Positions 33,069-42,202 of a stretch of 64,000 nt of DNA are shown here, piece after piece (within the stretch, counting starts at the first letter, position 1; each line of letters begins with the position of its first letter). Source of the DNA: Treponema sp. UBA937 (GTDB taxonomy: Bacteria > Spirochaetota > Spirochaetia > Treponematales > Breznakiellaceae); contig DBDH01000114.1 in the NCBI GenBank assembly GCA_002293455.1, forward strand, positions 40,732 to 104,731, written 5' to 3'. A program made the translations under genes and the position numbers. The notes beneath the pieces are model-generated. The model was not told the origin of the DNA, did no database searches, and was given only the letters and a program-made list of their open reading frames with translations.

Positions 33069-33980
33069 ATGAAAGGACCTATTTTAGTTGTGTTAGCCGC
33101 CGGAATGGGCAGCCGCTACGGCGGACTTAAGCAAATGGACAAACTGGGAAAAAACGGCGAAGTCCTTTTGGATTATTCTGTTTTTGACGCCCTGCGTTCC
33201 GGTTTTAAAAAATTTGTGTTTATTATACGGAAAGATATTGAAAAAGATTTCCAGGATTTGGTTCTCGCCAGAATGGGAAATCATGTTTCCTGGGATTTGG
33301 CGTTTCAGGAATTGGACACACTCATTCCCGCTGAGATCAACGCAAACGCGAAGAAAATCCAGCGTACAAAACCCTGGGGAACTTCTCATGCGCTGCTTTG
33401 CGCCGAAAATGTGATCGATGCTCCTTTTGCGGTCATCAATGCCGATGATTACTACGGCAGGGAATCCTTTGAAGTTATCGGAAAATATCTTTCTGACGAA
33501 CATATTACAGAAGGAGCTATCGTTCCGTACCGGCTCGACCGAACCTTGAGTCCCCAGGGGACGGTAACGAGGGGAGTCTGTACGGTTGAAAACGGCTATC
33601 TTACTTCGGTCGATGAACTCTTGTTATTGAAGCGTGAAACAGACGGAATCTTCAACACAAACCCTGACGGAAGCAAACGGGCTTTAGCGGATGATACTCC
33701 CGTATCCATGAATTTCTGGGGCTTCCCGCAATCAATTTTTCCCGATCTCCAAAAATATTTTAATGATTTCCTTGCGGCCAAGGGAATGGAACTAAAAAGC
33801 GAATGTTACCTTCCGATGTTTGCCGATTGGCTTATCAAAAATAATCTGCTCAAGATAAAATCGCTCGAAGCGGACGCGGAATGGTTTGGCGTCACATACA
33901 AGGAAGATAAAGAATCCGCCATAAAACGGATTGCGGAACTTACCAACAAAGGTTTTTATCCCGAAAAACTTTGGAGCTAG
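33069..33980 (+). CDS. Sugar-nucleotide-type nucleotidyltransferase
   Basis: A 303-residue nucleotidyl transferase. The N-terminal signature VVLAAGMGSRYGGLKQMDKL is the phosphate-binding loop of the NTP_transferase family, and AVINADDYYG holds the metal-binding aspartate pair. Such enzymes join a nucleoside triphosphate with a sugar phosphate or choline phosphate. Sequence gives no safe substrate. AAAGGGG lies before ATG. It stands alone and converges on pbpC. Confidence 0.83.
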   Translation: MKGPILVVLAAGMGSRYGGLKQMDKLGKNGEVLLDYSVFDALRSGFKKFVFIIRKDIEKDFQDLVLARMGNHVSWDLAFQELDTLIPAEINANAKKIQRTKPWGTSHALLCAENVIDAPFAVINADDYYGRESFEVIGKYLSDEHITEGAIVPYRLDRTLSPQGTVTRGVCTVENGYLTSVDELLLLKRETDGIFNTNPDGSKRALADDTPVSMNFWGFPQSIFPDLQKYFNDFLAAKGMELKSECYLPMFADWLIKNNLLKIKSLEADAEWFGVTYKEDKESAIKRIAELTNKGFYPEKLWS

Positions 33981-34054
33981 GAACAAACAACAAATAGCAG
34001 TGAGCATCAAACGGTGAGAAACGCCGGCATGTGCTTATTGCTATTCTGCTGCAA

Positions 34055-36412
34055 TCATTCTTCTGAAAGGCTTATTCTAATCACGGTCGAAGTTGAGCGG
34101 CCCTGGGAATCTGTTACGGACAAGTTGTAAGCACCTGGTTCGGGACTCCAGAGAAGTTTTTCGTCAGGAAGAGCCTTCCCCAAAAACGATGAATCAGCGA
34201 ACCAGAATAATTCTCCTCCGTCCTGATCCGCGCCTGCCATAAGAACCAATTCCCGGAATCTTTCCTCATTTTTCCGAATGACATACGTAGTATTAGACAA
34301 AGGTGAAATAATATTGGGAGGAAATCCTACATTGCCTCGGAGAATTCCACTTTCTTCCGGCGGATAGGGAGGCGGAACAAAACGCGGAAGTCCGGCTTGT
34401 TTGAAGATTTCCAAAAGATCTGAAGGCCAGAATTCCCGAATCTCTGAACGAATATAGGGTTCATTGGCTTCATCAGTTCGATAACCGGTTCTGGTGTCTA
34501 TATTGACTGGGCGGTGAATATGACAACGATTGATGGGAGAAACCCCGGGAATGAACCAGGTTTTTGTCCGGTCCAAACAATATTCGCCGGGAATGCTGCC
34601 GGAAACAGAACAGACATCGATTTCAGAAACTCCTTCCGGCATAAAGTCCGGGGGCAGCGTTCCAAAGCTTCCTTCCAAAGCATCAACGATATTGAACAAA
34701 AGCGGCGTTGCCATAAGCCGTCCCAGAAAAGTATTATTTCCTTCGCCGGAAAAATTACCTATCCAAACCGCTAAAACATAGCGGTCAAAAACAGCAAGAG
34801 ACCAGGCATCCTTAAATCCAATCGAGGTACCGGTTTTGTAAGCTACAGGAATCCTGTTTCCCCGCTGATATACATTTTCCGGCGCGGGATTTCGTTCCAG
34901 CATACGAAGAGTAATCCATGATGATTCAGGAGATAGCGTTCTTTTTCCGCTATTGTTCTTGTCTTCATTTAGGATTTTCTGATTCGCGAGAAAACGAATA
35001 TCTCTTTTTATACCTCGGTTCGGAAGCGCCGCGTAAAGGCTTACCAATTCCATCATTGTTACATCAGCACTGCCAAGAACAATGGAAAGTCCGTAATGAT
35101 CCCTTTCTTTTAATCCGGTAATTCCAGATTGAGATAGAAAATCGTAAAGGTCCGGTTGTTTAATCAATGATGCCAAATAAATTGCGGGAATATTCCGGCT
35201 GTCAACAAGAGCGTCCCAGGCTTTAATCGGTCCTTTAAATTGGCTTTTATAATTATCCGGCGTATATTCGCTGAACCCCACCGGAGTGTCTTTCAGCATT
35301 GTTTCAGGATGAATGAGTCCTTGTTCTATTGCCAAAGCATAAATGAAAGGTTTCAAGGTAGAAGCAGGCGAACGCTTTGAGGTAATTCCGTTTACCTGCC
35401 CTTCTATTTCATTATCAAAATAATCCGCTGAACCTACCGCGGCAAGAACTTCCATTGTCGTATGATCTAACAGTAATATGCTTCCATTCCGAACTCCCCA
35501 GGTACGATTTTTTTGCAGATATGAATCCAGAAGTTTTTCGCACAAAGACTGGTATTGTAAATCGATGGTCGTAGTCATTGTATTATCTTGATCAGGAATA
35601 GGAATAACGATATTGAGAAACTCAAGATGATGCTGAGCCCGCCGAGGAAACTGATTAACGAAGAGGGGAGGAAGTTCTATTTCAGTCCGGAACAATTCGG
35701 CGTCTGGATATTCCAGAACCCAATTTTCAAAAAGCGCGGCCCTGGCATCAAGAAATTCCTGGGGAATGTCCCGGCCCAAAGGAGCGCGTTTCACCGGATT
35801 TTGGGGAATCACTACCAAGCTGAGGATTTCTCCGGTAGTTAAGTCCCGTACATCTTTATTGAAATAATACCAAGCGGCGGCAGAGTAACCTTCTATGTTA
35901 CTGCCGCAGGGCGCCAAATTAAGATAAGCCTCTAAAATTTCCTCCTTAGTCAGGCATGTTTCAAGAAACAACGCTCCCAATATCTGAACGATCTTTCCAG
36001 GAATGTTCCGGGTATACAGACCGAATCTAAGGCGGGCAAGCTGCATTGTAATTGTGGAAGCTCCCATGCGGCGGCTTCGTTTGATATATGTTTCCCATCC
36101 AGCCCGAAGCATCGCTCCGGGATTTATTCCCCAATGACCATAGAAATATTTATCCTCCTGAAGCAGAACCGCCTGAATCAATTCCGGAGGGAAATAACCC
36201 AGAGAAGTCCGAATTCGGTATTTTTCATCACTGGAAAGAAAAATATTCAGAAGTTTCCCATTCCGGTCTGTATAAGTCCGGGAAAAAGAAACATCTTTTA
36301 GAACTTTAAAGAAAATTGCGTTGTAGCCTAAAAAAAGAATCAGCCCCAGAAGGAGGAGTCCTAAAACTCCTCCTATAATTTTTTGGGGGGACCATCGAAA
36401 CCGTTTATTCAT
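34055..36412 (-). CDS. pbpC: Penicillin-binding protein 1C
   Basis: A 785-residue bifunctional peptidoglycan synthase of the PBP1C class. An N-terminal membrane anchor (residues 12-33) precedes a GT51 transglycosylase (EDKYFYGHWGINPGAMLRAG and GASTITMQLARL), then a transpeptidase with the SxxK motif STLK in SPASTLKPFIYAL, and KTGTS. The C-terminal 100 residues are the BiPBP_C domain usual in PbpC. The gene begins eight bases inside the 3' end of the alpha-2-macroglobulin gene, the classical PBP1C/A2M pairing, thought to repair envelope damage and trap proteases. Confidence 0.94.
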   Translation of the reverse strand: MNKRFRWSPQKIIGGVLGLLLLGLILFLGYNAIFFKVLKDVSFSRTYTDRNGKLLNIFLSSDEKYRIRTSLGYFPPELIQAVLLQEDKYFYGHWGINPGAMLRAGWETYIKRSRRMGASTITMQLARLRFGLYTRNIPGKIVQILGALFLETCLTKEEILEAYLNLAPCGSNIEGYSAAAWYYFNKDVRDLTTGEILSLVVIPQNPVKRAPLGRDIPQEFLDARAALFENWVLEYPDAELFRTEIELPPLFVNQFPRRAQHHLEFLNIVIPIPDQDNTMTTTIDLQYQSLCEKLLDSYLQKNRTWGVRNGSILLLDHTTMEVLAAVGSADYFDNEIEGQVNGITSKRSPASTLKPFIYALAIEQGLIHPETMLKDTPVGFSEYTPDNYKSQFKGPIKAWDALVDSRNIPAIYLASLIKQPDLYDFLSQSGITGLKERDHYGLSIVLGSADVTMMELVSLYAALPNRGIKRDIRFLANQKILNEDKNNSGKRTLSPESSWITLRMLERNPAPENVYQRGNRIPVAYKTGTSIGFKDAWSLAVFDRYVLAVWIGNFSGEGNNTFLGRLMATPLLFNIVDALEGSFGTLPPDFMPEGVSEIDVCSVSGSIPGEYCLDRTKTWFIPGVSPINRCHIHRPVNIDTRTGYRTDEANEPYIRSEIREFWPSDLLEIFKQAGLPRFVPPPYPPEESGILRGNVGFPPNIISPLSNTTYVIRKNEERFRELVLMAGADQDGGELFWFADSSFLGKALPDEKLLWSPEPGAYNLSVTDSQGRSTSTVIRISLSEE

Positions 36413-39400
36413 CGTTTTGTTTTCTAATCGTGAAATTTTCCTGAGGATTCATAGCCCAGATTGATTTATCGTAAAGAGCCTCGGCAAACAGAGGCGGCAC
36501 GGTAAAGGTTCCGTTGTTAATAGCCCTTGTAGTATACACAAAACTGGAAACACGCGGTCCGACGGTTCCATAAAACACTACACGATCTTCACGAATATCC
36601 GTATAATCAGGAGACCAATTCGCACGAGATTCTTGTTGGCGGATCGATTCAATATCTGCTTCAAGACCCGCAGGAAGCATGTCTACCAAAGCAACATCGT
36701 AAATAGTCCGGTTATTGAGGCTTCTAAAATTTAATTTTACTTTCACAATATCACCGACATTCGCGGAAGTAATTTTTTCATCATTCTCGTCCAAAAATTC
36801 CCGGTACACCTCAATTGAATTTTTTGTTTCCTGCTTCGGCAGTTCCAAATCAAACCCCGCAAGAGTAATTTGATAGAATAGATTAAGATTATTGTTATTG
36901 CTCAAATGAATTGACGCGGCGTCTGGAGAGAAAGGAACTGAGAAAAGCGTTTCTCCTGCCGGAGTAAGATTCCGTTTTTCGTTGTTTGCAAGAATTTCCT
37001 GAACAAGATAATTTCCTTCTTCCGCGGACGGTACGGCTTTGAGATAACTGTTAATTCCCATAAGCGCAAAGTTTGCCGAGAAGGATGTATAACGCTGTCC
37101 GGAAAGTTCATCGGAAATCGAAGTAAAGAGCGATTCGCTCACATCCCTAAGCCGTTCAGGGAAATGCTTGGACAATATGTGAAGATACAAAGACTGATAC
37201 ATCAATTCATCCACATAACGGAAATCATCATCTTTTTTCAGAGACCGGCGAATTTTTCCAAACAGGATTGAGGCGTCAAGTTTTTTCTGGAGCATTGCAT
37301 AGGTTCCCGCGAGATACAGTCCCGGAAGATCCGTCTCCACTTCCGCGTTGCTGCGGTTAATATCCTGTTTAAGAGTTTCGATGAGCGGAGTGGTAACTTG
37401 TTCATTTAATGTCAGCACATAGATGGCATAAGCGCGGGTCGAAAGCGAATACAATCCTGTTCCGGATCTTCTGGCGATAGTCTGTAAACTTTCAAGCAAA
37501 GCGTTCATCAATGCAGAAGATACAAAATATCCGTTCTCTCTGGCTTCTGTAAGGAAGTGAGCCGCATAAACAGTTACCAAAGGATCACTTGGAGACCGGG
37601 AAGTCCAGAGTCCCAAAGTATTATCATCCCGCATTCTCGCCTGAATAATGCCGATAATCCGGTAAATACCTGCCTCGGCATCTGCTTTTGTGTAACCCAA
37701 ATCCTTAAACAGATCAGGATATAGGAAGGGGAAGACGGTACTGATAAGTTGTTCCGTACAACCATAGGGATAGTTGTTGAGGTAAAATGAAAGTCCTTTC
37801 GCAAGTCCTAAGGGAAGATAAGAGAGCGATACATCTCTTGTATGAAATTCCTCATACACTTTCCGCGGAATGGGAACATCGGTATCTCTGTTTTTTATTG
37901 ATCCGGAATACAGAGATACCTGGTAAGGAATTGCCGGACGAACGCTCATGTATGCCGAAAGCTCGCTAGTCTCGTTATTGTTGGAAGCAACAAACTTTAA
38001 CTCCGCTCCGCCAACCGCGCCGGAAGCCTTAACCGGAATACTCAAGGTTTCATCGCGTCCTTCGGGAATGGTCAGATCGAATTCTGCTGGGCCTGAAATT
38101 GCAAAATGTTCCGACGGCACAATGTTGAGCTTTACCTTTCCATTCTCTCCAACACCTTTCTGATTATTGGTTACTGTGAGGGAAACTTCAAACTCATCTC
38201 CGGGAGCTGCCGTCATAGGAGCGTTGGGACTTAGAATAAAGGTACTCCGAATCAAAGCACGGTCTTCGGCAGCGCCCACCGCATCATCAGAAACAGAGAC
38301 ACCCATTACCCGAAGGGTTCCATTAAAATAATCCGGAACCCGGTAGGAAACAGACCGCATTTCCGGTCCCGCGTCCAGGATGCCCGACCAGAAAGCCACC
38401 GGCGCGTTTTGTTTTCGTTTAAAAGGATTAAGGTTACGGCTCAAGAGCTCATCATAGCCTTCGCTTCCTCCCATAGCAGCCATAGAACGAACAATAGCAT
38501 AGCTGGGAAGCACCAAGTCCAGTATCTGAGTTGTCCGGACTTCCAGAGCACGCTTTCTCATGAAAAAACCCAGAGGGTCAGGAGTTCTGTAACCTGCTAA
38601 TTGAAGAATGCCTTCATCAACCGCGTAAATAATAATCTTTCCCCTTCGTGATGTTGAGTAATTAATAACAAAATCCTGTCCTGGTTTCGCGTCTTCGGGA
38701 ATATCAAAAACAATATTGTTAGTCCGGTTTTCTTTACTGATAGAAAACGGCATCGTCCCATAAGAAAGCGGTGACATAAATATTTCTCTGGAATTTTGCG
38801 ACCGGAGATAAACCACATTCACATATCCGTTCCCTTCAAGATTTTGAGGAACCGTGATGGTCTGCATGGTGGTTTCTCCGGAACTTTGAAACCATTTCCA
38901 TGTATAGACTTTATCCTGCTCAATCGTGATCAGCCCCGCTCCTTCATAAGGCGCTTTGATCATCAGTTCTATAGTTTCTCCGGGATTGAAGTCTGGTTTG
39001 TTCAGTGTTATTTCCAAATCCGCGGTACGGTTTAAACTCCGCTGCACATTCTGAGAGCCGGCTATCGAAAATGTAATCTTGTTATATTCCAATCCATCCG
39101 GTCCGGTTAAAACCAATTCATACTCACCAGGACGGGATGTGGGCAGCGAATAGTCAAACCCCGCAGAAGGAATGGAAATTTTATTGGAAGAAACCGGATA
39201 CGCTTTTTGAACAGATTGATATTTGTACACTCCGTTGGGCTGTTTTACCAATGCTGATACATAACGCAGTTCTGTTAAAGAAGCGGTAATGTCCTGAACG
39301 GCAGTCTTCTCCAGTTTTGGATCGATGGCGATTAGATTGATCATCCTCACCGTATCGCGTTGTATATAACCAAGATTCCCGTCCGCTTTGTAACCAATCA

Positions 39401-42095
39401 TATACGGCAGCGGACTAATATATACCGACGTCTCAGCGGATACATTTCTGCCGCTGCCTTTTTCAAACGCTTCGGTATAGAAACGCAGGTTGTAAGTAGC
39501 TTTTTCAAATTTTGCCAGATCAAGAGGAAATTCCGACTTTCCTTCGTCATCAGTAATTTTTGTTCCTAAAAACTCGTTGTAAGAATTTTTAGCCGAATAA
39601 GGATCGCTGAAAGTGAAATCCCGGTATTGCCGGAAATACTGATGTCCCGGAGTCAAATCGATTTGAGATTTTACCTCATTTCCCCTGGCAGGAGTACCAA
39701 AAAGATTCCGCACCGTTACAATCGTCTTTAAATCCTGAGGATTGATCCAGCCGTCTTGCGGAAGCGGTTCAAACACTGCGGACACGTTAAGGGTATCCGG
39801 AAGGAATTCTTCAACTTTAAATGTTTGAGAACCGAGGAGAATTCTCCGATTAGTTTTCTCATCTTGAATAATATAAATCCAAGCGGTATAGGTTCCTGTC
39901 GGCGACCAGGCATAGGTTGAATATGTAAGCTCCTCCACTCCTGAACGGGAAAGAACAGACCGTCTGTTTAAAACTTCTGCTCCTCTGGGATCGGTGATCC
40001 GGCATTCAAGCGGTGTTCCTTCGGGATTGATTGTCCAGTTATTGGCTTTAACGATCATCCCAATCCTGGCTTCATCCCCGGGCCGATATAGTCCCCGGTC
40101 AGTAAAGATATAGGCCCGCAGTGCGTCAGGGTTACTTGTTCCCTGATCGCCTCCCACATCAAACGAAGAATAATCTAATCTACGATTATCCTGACGGAAA
40201 GGCATAAACGAAAGATCATCGCCGCGGCTGACTATAAATACAGTGGGAGCCTGTTCAGCCCGATAGCCGCTAAGCGGCGGTATTTGCACATGACCATCGG
40301 CTCCGGTTACACCGGAAACCAAAGTGTTTCCATTCAGCCCAAGTACAGAAACTGACGCGCCGGAAACAGGCCCCCCCGCAGCGACAGACTGAACAAAAAC
40401 ATCTCTCGTTCCGTCTGTGTTACTCTTAACATAAAAACCCAGGTCCGTAACAATGATGAGCCGGCTGTCCGAATAGCCGGAACCTTCAACCCGGAACATA
40501 AAAAGTCCATTCCGAAGATTTCTTGATGGAATTGTTTCTAGATATCGAGAAAAATCAAAAGAAAAGTAAGCCATATCTCTGGCGCTTTGAACCGGAACTC
40601 TTGCCTGTTCCCGGTATTGCTCAGTAATATTATCTTCATCAAAATAACTGTTTCGGAACCTCAGATTCGTCATGTCTCCGTAAGTTTGAGATATGAGATG
40701 ATTAATGTCATCAGGCTTTATTCTGCCAATCACAAAGTTCACATCACCGATTCCCCGGCTCAGCATAGCCAAACGTTTATCGCCTGAAAAAGACAGGATT
40801 GTTCCTTCAGATAAAACAGCAATTTCTCTGGGGAAATCCTTGGCTTGAAATATTGCCTCATACGGTTCCGCGAGATAATAACCGCCGTAAAACTTTGCCT
40901 TGTTATCCAGCTTTACATATATGTACTTGGAAGGATCAACATTAAACCTAAAACTGTTTTCCGCGTTGTATTCAAGCTGATTAGGAATTGCTTTTATATC
41001 CACTTTTTTTGAAAGCTGAATTACTTCCGGTACAATATCGCTGATGGATCTCCATCGATAATTTTCTGCTGCTCTAAATCCCGGAAGTTCGGGTTTGTCC
41101 TTGGGTAATTCAAGAACAGTTAAATTCTTGATCAGTTCAGTCTGATCGATAGTTCCTTTGGTACTAAGAATAAAAATCTGTTCATAAATCTGATCAGGAT
41201 TTTTTATCAATTCATGATCAATATCTAACACCTGAACGTAAGAAATCATGCCGGGAATTTCTACATGCATACGGATGACTCTCTCAAAAGTACCGTTTCC
41301 TATATCGCTCTTTATAGGCTTCGTTGTAGAAATATTCATGCGAACAGGATTCACAGGCATACCAACAGGTTCCGACACAATATATGCTGCAGTAGCATCA
41401 TCATTATAAGTAACATAAAACTGATAATCTTTTAATTCAAACAAGCCTGATGACGCGTTTATATCCGGCCTTATTTGTATAGATTGTTCCAGAGATGCTT
41501 TGTTCATGGGATAATTACTTTCTACGGTAAGCAGAACTCTTTTTATATCACTGTTTTCCGGATCAATATAAAACTCTGCATCAGATGTATAAATATCGAA
41601 ATCGTCAATTTTAAATTTTGCCGAAAGATTGGTTTTTATATGAGGGGGAAAGAAATCCTTGACAAAAGAAACCGTATAGGTCTGACCAGGTGACCACGCC
41701 TCCGCAGGCGTAAAAATAAGACTTGAATCTCCTGACCATGACCAGGTTCCCCGTATCGCTGGACTGATGCTTATTCCTTCTGTAACAGGCTGATCAACCA
41801 GTTCTTTTTTTGCCGCGGAAGCACGAAAATTGATTGTTAAAGGTTCTCTTAATTTCCAGGAGGAATAATCGGAAGGATCAGTCAACGTGTAATCAGCGGA
41901 AAACTGCTGAGGCTTCCGCGATTCAATGAATCTGACAATACTCACCGCCGCAATGATTCCGATAAGAACAGCCGTCAAAGCAATTGCCGCAATAATGCGT
42001 CGATGTATTTTTTCCGATGTAAAAGTTTTCGCTTTCTCTTTTACTTGATTAATAAATGAACGAATAGTATCAATCCAAGATTTTTTGTCAGACAT
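36405..42095 (-). CDS. Bacterial alpha-2-macroglobulin (YfhM type)
   Basis: An 1896-residue protease-trapping protein. It has a single N-terminal membrane helix (about residues 31-54) and no lipobox, unlike E. coli YfhM, which is a lipoprotein. MG-type beta domains fill the first thousand residues, and the thioester motif CTEQ appears in YPYGCTEQLISTVF (about residue 1447), followed by the alpha-helical thioester domain. It would snare foreign proteases in the periplasm. AAGGAAG precedes ATG. It is cotranscribed with pbpC and is longer than the roughly 1650 residues common in proteobacteria. Confidence 0.92.
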   Translation of the reverse strand: MSDKKSWIDTIRSFINQVKEKAKTFTSEKIHRRIIAAIALTAVLIGIIAAVSIVRFIESRKPQQFSADYTLTDPSDYSSWKLREPLTINFRASAAKKELVDQPVTEGISISPAIRGTWSWSGDSSLIFTPAEAWSPGQTYTVSFVKDFFPPHIKTNLSAKFKIDDFDIYTSDAEFYIDPENSDIKRVLLTVESNYPMNKASLEQSIQIRPDINASSGLFELKDYQFYVTYNDDATAAYIVSEPVGMPVNPVRMNISTTKPIKSDIGNGTFERVIRMHVEIPGMISYVQVLDIDHELIKNPDQIYEQIFILSTKGTIDQTELIKNLTVLELPKDKPELPGFRAAENYRWRSISDIVPEVIQLSKKVDIKAIPNQLEYNAENSFRFNVDPSKYIYVKLDNKAKFYGGYYLAEPYEAIFQAKDFPREIAVLSEGTILSFSGDKRLAMLSRGIGDVNFVIGRIKPDDINHLISQTYGDMTNLRFRNSYFDEDNITEQYREQARVPVQSARDMAYFSFDFSRYLETIPSRNLRNGLFMFRVEGSGYSDSRLIIVTDLGFYVKSNTDGTRDVFVQSVAAGGPVSGASVSVLGLNGNTLVSGVTGADGHVQIPPLSGYRAEQAPTVFIVSRGDDLSFMPFRQDNRRLDYSSFDVGGDQGTSNPDALRAYIFTDRGLYRPGDEARIGMIVKANNWTINPEGTPLECRITDPRGAEVLNRRSVLSRSGVEELTYSTYAWSPTGTYTAWIYIIQDEKTNRRILLGSQTFKVEEFLPDTLNVSAVFEPLPQDGWINPQDLKTIVTVRNLFGTPARGNEVKSQIDLTPGHQYFRQYRDFTFSDPYSAKNSYNEFLGTKITDDEGKSEFPLDLAKFEKATYNLRFYTEAFEKGSGRNVSAETSVYISPLPYMIGYKADGNLGYIQRDTVRMINLIAIDPKLEKTAVQDITASLTELRYVSALVKQPNGVYKYQSVQKAYPVSSNKISIPSAGFDYSLPTSRPGEYELVLTGPDGLEYNKITFSIAGSQNVQRSLNRTADLEITLNKPDFNPGETIELMIKAPYEGAGLITIEQDKVYTWKWFQSSGETTMQTITVPQNLEGNGYVNVVYLRSQNSREIFMSPLSYGTMPFSISKENRTNNIVFDIPEDAKPGQDFVINYSTSRRGKIIIYAVDEGILQLAGYRTPDPLGFFMRKRALEVRTTQILDLVLPSYAIVRSMAAMGGSEGYDELLSRNLNPFKRKQNAPVAFWSGILDAGPEMRSVSYRVPDYFNGTLRVMGVSVSDDAVGAAEDRALIRSTFILSPNAPMTAAPGDEFEVSLTVTNNQKGVGENGKVKLNIVPSEHFAISGPAEFDLTIPEGRDETLSIPVKASGAVGGAELKFVASNNNETSELSAYMSVRPAIPYQVSLYSGSIKNRDTDVPIPRKVYEEFHTRDVSLSYLPLGLAKGLSFYLNNYPYGCTEQLISTVFPFLYPDLFKDLGYTKADAEAGIYRIIGIIQARMRDDNTLGLWTSRSPSDPLVTVYAAHFLTEARENGYFVSSALMNALLESLQTIARRSGTGLYSLSTRAYAIYVLTLNEQVTTPLIETLKQDINRSNAEVETDLPGLYLAGTYAMLQKKLDASILFGKIRRSLKKDDDFRYVDELMYQSLYLHILSKHFPERLRDVSESLFTSISDELSGQRYTSFSANFALMGINSYLKAVPSAEEGNYLVQEILANNEKRNLTPAGETLFSVPFSPDAASIHLSNNNNLNLFYQITLAGFDLELPKQETKNSIEVYREFLDENDEKITSANVGDIVKVKLNFRSLNNRTIYDVALVDMLPAGLEADIESIRQQESRANWSPDYTDIREDRVVFYGTVGPRVSSFVYTTRAINNGTFTVPPLFAEALYDKSIWAMNPQENFTIRKQNDE

Positions 42096-42202
42096 ACATG
42101 CTTCCTTTACTGTAATGTTCTTAGTTTACTGAATTCCATACCAGTTAGGATAACACTATCATTCTTAGAATATTATATCAATATACATTTACACAATACA
42201 TA

